Shown here piece after piece: positions 42,889 through 51,001 of a DNA stretch of 64,000 nt. The notes beneath the pieces were generated by a model, which did not search any database, was not told the origin of the DNA, and worked only from the letters and a program-made list of their open reading frames with translations. The translations under genes and the position numbers were made by a program. Position 1 is the first letter of the stretch; each line of letters begins with the position of its first letter. The stretch is taken from NCBI RefSeq assembly GCF_009847015.1, contig NZ_WVEM01000005.1:62001-126000 (forward strand). The letters are read 5' to 3'. This stretch comes from Sunxiuqinia indica. Its GTDB lineage: Bacteria > Bacteroidota > Bacteroidia > Bacteroidales > Prolixibacteraceae.

Positions 42889-44730
42889 TTATCGAAACAG
42901 GACGGGTGCCGGTTTCCCAATTTCAAAATCCTGAAAGCCAAAATCACCTGTCGAAAATGAGTTGGTCTTCAACACATTTTGCCCGACCCCGGGAATTTTC
43001 GGATAAAATGAAATGGAGATTTGAAAAGAATTCATAACCAGATGCTCATTCTTGATTAAGACACCCACACCCAACTGCGAATAAACCGGGCTGTTTTTAA
43101 AATTCATCCGTTCGTCGCCAAGCATTCCTATGGAGTAGTTGAGAAAAGGGCCAAACGTGAATCCAATAAAATCCCACGGGGCATACGACTGTGTCTGGAT
43201 CGTCAATAAAAGCCGGCTGGCACCTGTCAGATCACGACTGCGAAACCCGCTCAATCCAAATTCCTCATTGAGCGTCAAACTGTCCGACAACAACCGGTTT
43301 ATTCCAACGGTAAGATGGGGTTTTATAAAATGCCGGAATTTCCATCCCCCAATTTCGATCAGTCCTGTAAAATAATTAACATCCATCTTAACTACGCCCT
43401 GGTTGGCATGCGACCCGCGAATAAACGTGCCTAATTCGATATTGGAACTCAAAAACCCCCACCGAAAATAATCGCCTAAGGAAACCCGTCCGCCCAAATA
43501 AAACCGGCCAATCGCATTTTTTTCCTGGTAACCTCCGGTCAGGTTGTACACCTTTCCAACCGGAACATCTTCCGTAATCCCATGTTTGAAAATGTATTTG
43601 TCCTGAACATACCTTCGAGCAGACACGCCAATACTTCCTAAAAAGAAATTTTCATCTGAATGAAATCCCTGCGGATCAACTGTTTTTCCAGGTTTGTCGA
43701 GATAACGAACGCGCAAAAAGCGGATGGTCGAAATAAAATTTGTTCCCCGGCGATAGGCTGGATTGCCTCTATTTAATTGAATGGCAGCTCCCACCCAATA
43801 ATCCTGGGCGTTAAACTTAAACCGGTTTTCCCTGTAAAGGGCATCGCCTGTGGGGATTGAATCATTGGTGAATTTTTGCATAAAATGAACGCCACCGGCC
43901 CACCTGGCAAAAGGCGAAAAAAACGGGCGTTCAATCGTCAGGCTCTTGTTAAAATAACGATCGCCGTCAACGTCGTAGTCCAGGGTTGCGCTAACATAGG
44001 TGTTTTTGATGTTCGGAATAGAGTAACGGGTGTGGTACGAATAATCGGCTTCAGCGTAGTTTCGGGCAATCTCATTTTGAAATTCGTGCCCCAGCCCGAT
44101 AACATTTTCATCAGTAAAACCAATGGTCGTGCGCGAACCTGACGTTGAGAAGCTTGGAGTAATGCTCCAAATATCCAAAGTGCGAATATAAATGTCGACT
44201 GAATCAGAGCCCGGCGAAGCAGATTCAACAAAAAAGGCAACATCACGAATGTAATTTCTGCTGCGCACCAATCGTTCTGATTCTTTCACCAGCAGAGAAT
44301 CAAAAACCTGATTGCGATGGATCAATAGCAGATTTTTGATCGTGATGGAATGAGATTTTACATGTAGTTTGTTCCCGGTTTTCGAGAACCAATTGAGCGA
44401 AGCATCGATGGTGTCGCCAATGGAAGTACCAAACGGATCGAGTGCCCGGACTGTGATGTTCCGGATAATTTTTCCTTCAAAAACTCGGTACGGCTTCTGA
44501 ACCTGCCTCGCATAAATTGGTTTTTCGCCCTTGTTGTTTACAGGATCGGGCACAACTGGTTTGAAAAATAGCCGGTACATAAAGCGAGTAAAGTTGCCGC
44601 CTTCCGAGTAGGCTTCAATATTTTCGTAAAGACGGGTCGAATCTTGTTTTTCAGGAGTTTGCCAGGCAAATGCAGCGCTGCTGGTCGCAACCAGAACAAG
44701 GAGAAGTATGAAGATAGTTCTGAGCCACAT
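42889..44730 (-). CDS. Outer membrane protein with POTRA-like N-terminus (BamA/TamA superfamily-like)
   Basis: About 613 residues from the Met at 44730, which gives a proper signal peptide (WLRTIFILLLVLVATSSAAFA). A POTRA-like stretch spans about 65-170 (IRNITVRALDPFGTSIGDT, then SITIKNLLLIHRNQVFDSLLVKESERLVRSRNYIRDVAFFVE). The rest, about 185-610, is a predicted beta-barrel with many alternating aromatic strands. I recall similar Bacteroidota proteins of unknown function. It is next to, but diverges in unit from, the Mla operon (both minus strand, 190-bp gap). Confidence 0.7.
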   Translation of the reverse strand: MWLRTIFILLLVLVATSSAAFAWQTPEKQDSTRLYENIEAYSEGGNFTRFMYRLFFKPVVPDPVNNKGEKPIYARQVQKPYRVFEGKIIRNITVRALDPFGTSIGDTIDASLNWFSKTGNKLHVKSHSITIKNLLLIHRNQVFDSLLVKESERLVRSRNYIRDVAFFVESASPGSDSVDIYIRTLDIWSITPSFSTSGSRTTIGFTDENVIGLGHEFQNEIARNYAEADYSYHTRYSIPNIKNTYVSATLDYDVDGDRYFNKSLTIERPFFSPFARWAGGVHFMQKFTNDSIPTGDALYRENRFKFNAQDYWVGAAIQLNRGNPAYRRGTNFISTIRFLRVRYLDKPGKTVDPQGFHSDENFFLGSIGVSARRYVQDKYIFKHGITEDVPVGKVYNLTGGYQEKNAIGRFYLGGRVSLGDYFRWGFLSSNIELGTFIRGSHANQGVVKMDVNYFTGLIEIGGWKFRHFIKPHLTVGINRLLSDSLTLNEEFGLSGFRSRDLTGASRLLLTIQTQSYAPWDFIGFTFGPFLNYSIGMLGDERMNFKNSPVYSQLGVGVLIKNEHLVMNSFQISISFYPKIPGVGQNVLKTNSFSTGDFGFQDFEIGKPAPVLFR

Positions 44731-44922
44731 AGGAATACCGCCATTTTTTTTAGTTATGGTTGTCCGACAACTTATCAATCTGGTCTTTCCCAGCGTTCAG
44801 TTTTTGTCATTCCTGGTCATTCTGTTCTCATGTTTTGTTTCGATGAAACTTAATGACTACCAAATGACCATTCAATGACTTTTCAATCATTGTAAAGGAA
44901 ACGTTCGGATTCATATCCCATT

Positions 44923-45858
44923 TTATGGAGTTTCCGGGCTCAACTCTTCAATGCGCTTCTGTTCCTCTCTTTTTGCTTTCCTTTTAAAATATCCCCTGAA
45001 CAGGATATTGTGTTTGAGTGCCTCCATGTTTTCATCCAAGCCTTTGGAACTGTTTTTAAGGTTTAGAATAGTCTGATCGATATTATTTGAAGTGACCGTA
45101 TCATTGATCAACCGGCCCAAGGTTCCCTGCCCGGTATTTACTTTCACCATAATATCTTCGAGTTGCTGCGTCGAAGCTTCGGCATTGTCCGCTGTTTCCT
45201 GGAAACTCTCCATAATGGCAGATACATCGCTTCTTGCGTCCGTGATCATTCCATCCATTTCTTTCGAGCTATTCTGAAAATTCACGATGGTATGGTTAAT
45301 ATTATTTGCAATAATTGTGTCGTGTATTAGCCGGCCAAGCGTGCCGCGGCCACTGTTTATTTTAATCGCAATCTCGGCAAGTTGTTTGGTAACAATTTCC
45401 ACATGTCCGGATGTTATCTGCAAACTGGAAATGATGGCATCTGTTTCAACCGGTTCAACCGATGCAAGTTGCTGGTCGTTTTCCACCAAGGGAGAACCCG
45501 TGCTCCCTTGGGTGATAATCAACAAACGGTCGCCAATCAAACCTTCGGAACCGATGGCCACAATACAGTCCGACTTAATAAACTGTTTTATTCCCTGCCT
45601 CACCAACATGCCAACCTGTACCGTTGAATCGTTTATGATGCTGATGTTGTCAACCGTGCCCACATTGATCCCCGAAAAGCGGATGTTGTTCCCAACCTGC
45701 AGCCCGCTGACATTGTAAAAAGTGGTCGTCAGTTTAAAAACCGGATTGAACAGGTTCTTTTGTTTGCCGATGATAAAAATGGCAAGAACAAATAACGCCA
45801 GTCCGCCGGCGACAAAAAGGCCTAAACGAACTTTAAAATTTGATGAATGATTATCCAT
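44923..45858 (-). CDS. mlaD: MlaD-family MCE protein (phospholipid transport)
   Basis: 311 residues: one N-terminal membrane helix (LGLFVAGGLALFVLAIFIIG), an MCE domain (about 38-125, TTFYNVSGLQVGNNIRFSGINVGTV), then a long helical tail with two similar segments each containing a GTLGRLIxDTxxxNNIxxTIxNxxNSSK motif (about 178-210 and 250-280). MCE proteins bind lipid in the periplasm and work with the MlaE permease and MlaF ATPase encoded just upstream. The internal duplication in the tail is a Bacteroidota feature. Confidence 0.88.
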   Translation of the reverse strand: MDNHSSNFKVRLGLFVAGGLALFVLAIFIIGKQKNLFNPVFKLTTTFYNVSGLQVGNNIRFSGINVGTVDNISIINDSTVQVGMLVRQGIKQFIKSDCIVAIGSEGLIGDRLLIITQGSTGSPLVENDQQLASVEPVETDAIISSLQITSGHVEIVTKQLAEIAIKINSGRGTLGRLIHDTIIANNINHTIVNFQNSSKEMDGMITDARSDVSAIMESFQETADNAEASTQQLEDIMVKVNTGQGTLGRLINDTVTSNNIDQTILNLKNSSKGLDENMEALKHNILFRGYFKRKAKREEQKRIEELSPETP

Positions 45859-45876
45859 GATGCTGTGATTTTAGAA

Positions 45877-46662
45877 TTACTTAAAAAATGATTTGATTAG
45901 CGGGTCGGTTGATTTTTCGAAATCTTCAATCGTCCCTTCGGTATATACTTCTCCATCTTTCAGCATGATGATCCGGTCGGCCGTGGCACGCGCACATTCA
46001 ATATCGTGGGTAATAATGATGGACGACGTTTTATATTTTTGCTGAACATCGTTAATCAGCTCGCTTATTTCATCAGATGTGACCGGATCAAGCCCTGTTG
46101 TGGGTTCATCATACAGCATGATCATAGGATCAACAACCACCGTGCGTGCCAGGCTAATCCTTTTTCGCATGCCGCCTGAAAGCTGCGATGGCATTTTATT
46201 CAACGCATCGGCCAAACCCACATTCTCCAGCACCTCTATTACTTTCTCGGAGATTTCCTTTTCTGTCAGTCCCTTTTTTATTCTCCTTAAGGGGAACTCC
46301 AGGTTTTGCCTGACGGTCATTGAATCATACAAAGCGCCACTCTGAAAAAGAAAGCCAATTTTCTTCCGTAACTCACTCAATCCTGCGTTGCCCAGTTGAC
46401 CGACTTCTTCGCCAAACACATGGATTGTACCCCCATCGGGATTTAGCAAGCGAACAATACATTTGATCAACACCGATTTTCCTGAACCTGATTTGCCCAG
46501 GATGACCAGGTTTTCGCCATTGTAAAGATTGATCGAAACGTCAACCAATACCGGCTCCATGTCGAATGATTTTTTCAGGTTCATGATCTCAATAACCGGC
46601 TCATTGCTTCTGTTGATTATTGGCCAGGGATCTGCAATTTTTTCTGCTTGAATGGTACTCAT
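45877..46662 (-). CDS. mlaF: ABC transporter ATP-binding protein (MlaF-like)
   Basis: 261 residues. Walker A GKSGSGKSV, Q-loop FLFQSGALYDSMTV (the SGALYDSMTV sequence is typical of MlaF), signature LSGGMRKR, Walker B MIMLYDEPTTGLDP and H-loop ITHD. It powers phospholipid movement between inner and outer membranes. It overlaps mlaE by 4 bp and is 18 bp from mlaD. Confidence 0.93.
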   Translation of the reverse strand: MSTIQAEKIADPWPIINRSNEPVIEIMNLKKSFDMEPVLVDVSINLYNGENLVILGKSGSGKSVLIKCIVRLLNPDGGTIHVFGEEVGQLGNAGLSELRKKIGFLFQSGALYDSMTVRQNLEFPLRRIKKGLTEKEISEKVIEVLENVGLADALNKMPSQLSGGMRKRISLARTVVVDPMIMLYDEPTTGLDPVTSDEISELINDVQQKYKTSSIIITHDIECARATADRIIMLKDGEVYTEGTIEDFEKSTDPLIKSFFK

Positions 46663-47525
46663 GACATTAACATATCGGTAATTTGTACTGCAATCATATC
46701 GGTAACGATCACCAGAAGCGAAGCCAGTACGACAGCCGAATTGGCGGCTTTGCCCACACTTTCGGTTCCACGCCCTGCATTGTATCCTTTGTAGGTCCCG
46801 ACTAATCCGATCACCGCACCAAAGAAAAATGTTTTTACGACGGCAGGTAAAAAATCGATAAAGGCTATGGAGCTAAACGCCTGGGAAAAAAACAAGGAAA
46901 ACGTCACATCACCTTTAATATTCGCACCGGCCCAGCTTCCGAGGATGCCCATCAAATCGGCATACAAAACCAGCAAAGGGATCATTAAGGTGGCTGCCAG
47001 AAACCGCGTAACGACTAAAAACCGCATCGGGTTGGTCGACGAAACTTCCATGGCTTCAATCTGCTCGGTCACTTTCATCGATCCCAGCTCGGCGCCCATT
47101 CCCGAGCCCACCTTACCGGCACAAATCAGTGCGGTAATCACCGGGCCCATTTCCCTAATCAGCGAAACGGCAACCATTCCCGGAAGCATGGACACCGCCC
47201 CAAAATCGACCAATACCGGTCGCGACTGGATGGTCAGTACCAAACCCATGATGGCTCCCGTGATCGAAATAAGTGCCAAGGATTTTGACCCGATTTGAAA
47301 GCATTGCTGAAAAAATTCACGCCATTCGAAATGGCCCGAGAACATTTCGCGGACCAGACGGCCTATAAATAGGGACACGTCAGCAACATCCATTAAAAAG
47401 CGGCTGAATATCCCCGTTTGTTCCAGCGTCTTTTCGCTGAGCCTGGTCATAGAATGCTTCGTCACATCGCGGACCTTCGGAAGGACTCTCGGAATGACTT
47501 GAATAATAGGAGTAAACTTTCCCAT
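46659..47525 (-). CDS. mlaE: MlaE-family ABC transporter permease
   Basis: 288 residues with an extra N-terminal amphipathic region and the MlaE core of about five membrane segments. Markers are GLVLTIQSRPVLVDFGAVSMLPGMVAVSLIREMGPVITALICAGKVGSGMGAELGSMKVTEQIEAMEV (about 90-155; EQIEAMEV is the diagnostic motif) and a C-terminal GTYKGYNAGRGTESVGKAANSAVV. First gene of the operon mlaE-F-D, behind promoter E. Confidence 0.93.
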   Translation of the reverse strand: MGKFTPIIQVIPRVLPKVRDVTKHSMTRLSEKTLEQTGIFSRFLMDVADVSLFIGRLVREMFSGHFEWREFFQQCFQIGSKSLALISITGAIMGLVLTIQSRPVLVDFGAVSMLPGMVAVSLIREMGPVITALICAGKVGSGMGAELGSMKVTEQIEAMEVSSTNPMRFLVVTRFLAATLMIPLLVLYADLMGILGSWAGANIKGDVTFSLFFSQAFSSIAFIDFLPAVVKTFFFGAVIGLVGTYKGYNAGRGTESVGKAANSAVVLASLLVIVTDMIAVQITDMLMS

Positions 47526-47556
47526 ATCAATATTTAAATTTGCTTATCAGTTGGCA

Positions 47557-47621
47557 CAAACCTACGCTTATCAGCCCAAGATTGTGTTACATAATTTTAT
47601 AAAAGAGTTACATGATTCACA
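47557..47621 (-). promoter_or_regulatory. RTGTAAC-21 promoter E (Mla operon)
   Basis: Minus strand: TGTGAAT (47621-47615), ATGTAAC starting 47613, ATGTAAC starting 47592 (21 bp), -7 box TAGGTTTG 47564-47557 (28 bp; exact TAnnTTTG). Predicted start about 25 nt before the mlaE ATG. Confidence 0.8.
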
Positions 47622-47718
47622 CATCAGCAGAAAAGAAACAGCTGACTGTTAAGTGATTGATATAATTCGACATCGGAGACAGGGAACCCGAAATTGATCA
47701 TTCGTTTCATTGAAGTAA

Positions 47719-47960
47719 TGGCCCTGCCCTGAAGGGCAGGGTTACTGAATGGTGCTGTCCTCGCAGTTAGAAGGACAACGATCTCTAACCCTCGGATTTA
47801 TCCGGGGGTCGCAGGATAACATAGAACAACCGGGCTTTAGCCCACAACAATAACAGCAACTCCAGAGCGTATCCGGCCGTAAGTCAAGAACAGCATCACT
47901 AACCCCCGGATTTATCAGGGGGACACTGGATAACATAGAAACAATAACCGGGCTTTAGCC
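47719..47960. repeat. REP cluster upstream of the RAYT gene
   Basis: Five short palindromes in order: CCCTGCCCTgaAGGGCAGGG (47722-47741), CCTCGGATTTATCCGGGGG (about 47788-47808), GGGCTTTAGCCC (47832-47843), CCCCCGGATTTATCAGGGGG (about 47902-47921) and GGGCTTTAGCC (47950-47960). A segment of about 140 bp (47785-47925) recurs after the gene at 48549-48690. Confidence 0.85.
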
Positions 47961-47976
47961 TAAAAACATCACCGTT

Positions 47977-48411
47977 ATGTCATTTGTAAAGATCTGGATC
48001 CATGCCGTATTTGCCACCAAGCAAAGATTTCCCTACTTCACTAAAAACAACAAGTGGGAAATAATTAACCACATCAAAACAAACGCTATTGAAAAGAATA
48101 TCTTCATCGACCATATCAATGGAGGCGCCGAGCACATGCATTGTTTAATATCTTTGAATGGTGACCAAAGCATCTCTGCTGTCATGCAGTTAGTCAAAGG
48201 GGAATCTTCTTTTTGGATCAATAAGAATAACGTAGTTCAAGGAAAGTTTCATTGGGCTGATGATTTTTATGCAGTCAGTGTGAGCGAATCGCAAATTGAG
48301 AAGGTAAGATTGTACATCAAAAACCAGGAAGAACACCATCACAAGCGGTCATGGGAGGAGGAATGTAATGAGTTTATGGAGAAGTATGGATTCACAAAGA
48401 GTTTGGGCTAA
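47977..48411 (+). CDS. REP-associated tyrosine transposase (RAYT, IS200/IS605-like Y1 family)
   Basis: 144 residues, single Y1/HUH nuclease domain. Metal-binding HUH pair H53-M-H55 in AEHMHCLISL, catalytic Tyr113 in VRLYIKNQEEHH, N-terminal WIHAVFATKQRFPYF typical of the family. It nicks single-stranded hairpins and in other bacteria handles REP elements. It is flanked on both sides by REP palindromes, with no clear IS200 left/right ends. Its stop codon lies inside a GGGCTAAAGCCC palindrome (48405-48416). It appears intact. Confidence 0.9.
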   Translation: MSFVKIWIHAVFATKQRFPYFTKNNKWEIINHIKTNAIEKNIFIDHINGGAEHMHCLISLNGDQSISAVMQLVKGESSFWINKNNVVQGKFHWADDFYAVSVSESQIEKVRLYIKNQEEHHHKRSWEEECNEFMEKYGFTKSLG

Positions 48412-48721
48412 AGCCCATCTTGCGTCGTCGTAACGGCCCTGCCCTGAAGGGCAGGGTTACTGAATGGTGCTGCACTTGCAGTTAGACGACCTAAGACAGT
48501 AAACAGCACCACTAAACCCGGAATGATCCGGGATAGTAAGCCGAATCACTAACCCCCGGATTTATCCGGGGAACACTAGATAACATAGAACAACCGGGCT
48601 TTAGCCCAAAACAATAACAGCAACTCCGGAGCGTATCCGGCCGTAAGTCAGGAACAGCATCCCTAACCCCCGGATTTATCCGGGGGACACAAGACAACTT
48701 GAAACAACCGGGCTTTAGCCC
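48405..48721. repeat. REP cluster downstream of the RAYT gene
   Basis: In order: GGGCTAAAGCCC (48405-48416), CCCTGCCCTgaAGGGCAGGG (48437-48456, same as upstream), CCCGGAATGATCCGGG (48517-48532), CCCCGGATTTATCCGGGG (48554-48571), GGGCTTTAGCCC (48596-48607), CCCCCGGATTTATCCGGGGG (48667-48686) and GGGCTTTAGCCC (48710-48721). No gene otherwise in 48412-48851. Confidence 0.85.
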
Positions 48722-48851
48722 AAAACAATGAAAGCAATTCCGGAACTTATCTTGATCTCTGATCCATCAACAGCATAAACAAAAAAAGAAAGACCGTCCC
48801 CTCTTTGGGGAACGGCCTTCCTAGCACTAACCTTCACTAAAAAACCCAAAC

Positions 48852-49484
48852 CTAAAACCTATATCCTAATGACAGACCAAAGCCTGTATTTTTTGCTGTT
48901 GATTGATCATCTGAAGAATCGTCGGGAATAATATTCAGCATCCCGAACTGGGTGTCTAACTGCAGAAATAATCCACCGGCCGTTTCATATCCGGCAAAAA
49001 TGTTCGCCCCTGCATCAAAATCTTTATAATCGACACCTCGCTCCAGCGTTAAGGAATTACCTTCAAAAACTTGTTTACCGCTGATCCCATAAGCCACGTA
49101 TGGCCCAAATCCAAGCATAAAGAATCCGCTACCCAGGGGAGCTTTGTAAACCAGGTTCAGTGGCACTTCAAGATAGTTGATCTTAATTTCGTCGGTGAAT
49201 TCGCTGCCTAAAGCTGTATACGTGTTTTTGGCACCTTTTATCGAATACATCAATCCGGGCTGAAAATAAAACTCCGGGGCAATCGGGATTTGAACATTAA
49301 CGCCAACGTGGTAACCCAATAACATGTCGTTTTCAAGTTTGTCACCATTGGGTAGTTCTCCGTTCAAATTCTGAAAATTTATGCCGCCCAATATTCCAAA
49401 GGATACATTGGATCTTTCCTGAGCAATAGCAAATGGTGCTGAAACCGCAAGAAGTAATACAATTAATAGTAGTCTGTTTTTCAT
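48852..49484 (-). CDS. Outer membrane beta-barrel protein (PorT/OMP_b-brl_2 type)
   Basis: 210 residues with a signal peptide (LLLIVLLLAVSAPFAIAQ) and an eight-stranded barrel pattern: VSFGILGGINFQNLNG, LGYHVGVNVQIPIAPEFYFQPGLMYSIKGAK, NYLEVPLNLVYKAPLGSGFFMLGFGPYVAYGISG, GLSLGYRF at the end. It belongs to the large PorT-like family of small Bacteroidota barrels; function unknown. It lies 83 bp downstream of the OmpA lipoprotein gene on the same strand. Confidence 0.82.
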   Translation of the reverse strand: MKNRLLLIVLLLAVSAPFAIAQERSNVSFGILGGINFQNLNGELPNGDKLENDMLLGYHVGVNVQIPIAPEFYFQPGLMYSIKGAKNTYTALGSEFTDEIKINYLEVPLNLVYKAPLGSGFFMLGFGPYVAYGISGKQVFEGNSLTLERGVDYKDFDAGANIFAGYETAGGLFLQLDTQFGMLNIIPDDSSDDQSTAKNTGFGLSLGYRF

Positions 49485-49567
49485 CTTTATTGTTTAAAAT
49501 TGTGATTTTCGTAAATGAATTGTTCCTTTTTTTACTGTCAACTGCGACTGTCAACTGTCAACTTCCA

Positions 49568-50239
49568 CTAGCTCCCTGCTTCTTCTTCCGCTTCCGCCTT
49601 CATCTTTTCGTTGGCTGTAATCAAAAACTCAACCCTACGGTTTTGTGAACGACCATCGTCGGTGTTGTTGTCATATTTCGGAGCCGTTTCGCCCAATCCT
49701 TTAATACTTAAGCGGTCGTAAGCGATTCCCTCGCTGGTCAGATAAGCAGACACTTTGCCGGCACGTTCTTCCGAAAGATTGCGGTTGTATGCTTCGCTAC
49801 CTTTGCTGTCAGTATGTCCCTGAACTTCGATGTTCGTATCCGGATAAACATTCAGCACTTTTACCAACTTATCCAGGTTTGTTTTGGCATCAGCCGAAAG
49901 GGTTGAACTGTCAAATCCAAACAGAACATTGCTGCTAAATTCAACAATGATCCCCTCTCCTACGCGTTCTACTTTTGCATCGGGTACAGTTTGTTCAATT
50001 TCCTCAGCCTGCTTGTCCATTTTATTGCCAATTACAGCTCCGGTCGCACCCCCAACAGTGGCTCCTATAATTGCTCCAAGACCCGTATTTCCAGATGCTC
50101 TACCTATAATTGCACCCATTGCGCCACCAGCAACAGCTCCAACAGCTCCACCTTTTTGAGTCTTGTTTAGCGATGCGCAACCAGAAAACAAGAAAGCTGC
50201 ACTTAACACGAGTACCACACTTATTCGTAACTTTTTCAT
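49568..50239 (-). CDS. OmpA-family lipoprotein with glycine-zipper segment (YiaD-like)
   Basis: 223 residues. Lipobox FLFSGC (Cys21), a Gly-zipper (GGAVGAVAGGAMGAIIGRAS continuing through GAIIGATVGGATGAVIG, about 31-72), then an OmpA peptidoglycan-binding domain (about 105-212, VLFGFDSSTL, VQGHTDSKGSEAYNRNLSEERA, GLGETAPKYDN, QNRRVEF). It tethers outer membrane to cell wall. Transcribed from promoter F, which is back to back with promoter G. Confidence 0.92.
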   Translation of the reverse strand: MKKLRISVVLVLSAAFLFSGCASLNKTQKGGAVGAVAGGAMGAIIGRASGNTGLGAIIGATVGGATGAVIGNKMDKQAEEIEQTVPDAKVERVGEGIIVEFSSNVLFGFDSSTLSADAKTNLDKLVKVLNVYPDTNIEVQGHTDSKGSEAYNRNLSEERAGKVSAYLTSEGIAYDRLSIKGLGETAPKYDNNTDDGRSQNRRVEFLITANEKMKAEAEEEAGS

Positions 50240-50280
50240 AGTAAATGAATTTAATTCTTAATGTTTCAGTTTTATATGGA

Positions 50281-50345
50281 CAAAGATAGGGTTGACCGAG
50301 TCTGGGAAAGTTACATAACTTTAGATTTGATTTACATGATTCACA
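50281..50345 (-). promoter_or_regulatory. RTGTAAC-21 promoter F (OmpA lipoprotein)
   Basis: Minus strand: TGTGAAT (50345-50339), ATGTAAA starting 50337, ATGTAAC starting 50316 (21 bp), -7 box TATCTTTG 50288-50281 (28 bp; exact TAnnTTTG). Start predicted about 35 nt before the ATG. Confidence 0.8.
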
Positions 50346-50373
50346 CATTTCGAACAATAAACGTCTGAATATC

Positions 50374-50438
50374 TGTAAATCATGTAATCTTTTACCGGAA
50401 TGATGTAACAACAAATACCGACAGAAGGTCGACCTTTG
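50374..50438 (+). promoter_or_regulatory. RTGTAAC-21 promoter G (PAS and hybrid kinase)
   Basis: TGTAAAT at 50374, ATGTAAT at 50382, ATGTAAC at 50403 (21 bp), -7 box GACCTTTG at 50431 (28 bp). It is divergent from promoter F, 28 bp between their outermost words. Confidence 0.75.
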
Positions 50439-50486
50439 TTACTTATTTCCCTACCCAGTTATCAAATTTTTTACTCTGAAAAAAAT

Positions 50487-50960
50487 ATGTGGCACGCATC
50501 ATCAAATTACGGTCTCCCTGATCAAGCGGGAAAGAAAGTCAAACACGTTTCAAAAGAAGCATTAATGGCATCTGAAGTTCATTATCGCCGACTCTTTGAA
50601 TCAGCACAGGATGGAATTTTGATCCTTGATGCTGAAACCGGAAGAATTGTCGATGTCAATCTGTTTTTAATTGATTTGCTGGGTTACTCGAAGGAGGATC
50701 TGGAGGAGAAATTCTTGTGGGAAATTGGAGCCTTTCGCGATATCTATGAAAATAAAGAACGATTCAGAGAATTACAGGAAAAGGAATACTTACGCTACGA
50801 AGATTTGCCTCTTGAAACAAACCATGGACGCCAAATCAATGTCGAGTTCATTAGCAATGTCTATTTAGTAGATGATTATAAGGTAATTCAATGCATTGTC
50901 AGAGATATTTCCAGGCGCAGGAAAGCCGAAAGCTACCCCCAAGAGAAAGCCAATCAATAA
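50487..50960 (+). CDS. PAS-domain protein without output domain
   Basis: 157 residues from the Met at 50487, since promoter G places the transcript start near 50445, after the upstream Met at 50436. One PAS domain (about 35-150: RRLFESAQDGILILDAETGRIVDVN, LLGYSKEDLEEK, IQCIVRDISRRRKAE). It ends where a kinase would normally begin. The hybrid kinase gene starts 41 bp later in another frame; the two are probably one operon. Could be a detached sensor for that kinase. Confidence 0.8.
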   Translation: MWHASSNYGLPDQAGKKVKHVSKEALMASEVHYRRLFESAQDGILILDAETGRIVDVNLFLIDLLGYSKEDLEEKFLWEIGAFRDIYENKERFRELQEKEYLRYEDLPLETNHGRQINVEFISNVYLVDDYKVIQCIVRDISRRRKAESYPQEKANQ

Positions 50961-51001
50961 GGCGGAGCAAAAACCATCACCAAAATCAAAAAAAAACGAA
51001 T

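Noticed and set aside
42889-43375. Plus-strand frames at 42621-43037 and 43139-43375
   Set aside because: They run antisense over the barrel gene or over the inverted repeat and lack protein-like composition.
47742-48697. Minus-strand frames over REP elements (47742-47936, 48512-48697)
   Set aside because: They are repeat-derived and similar to each other only because the REP units are duplicated.
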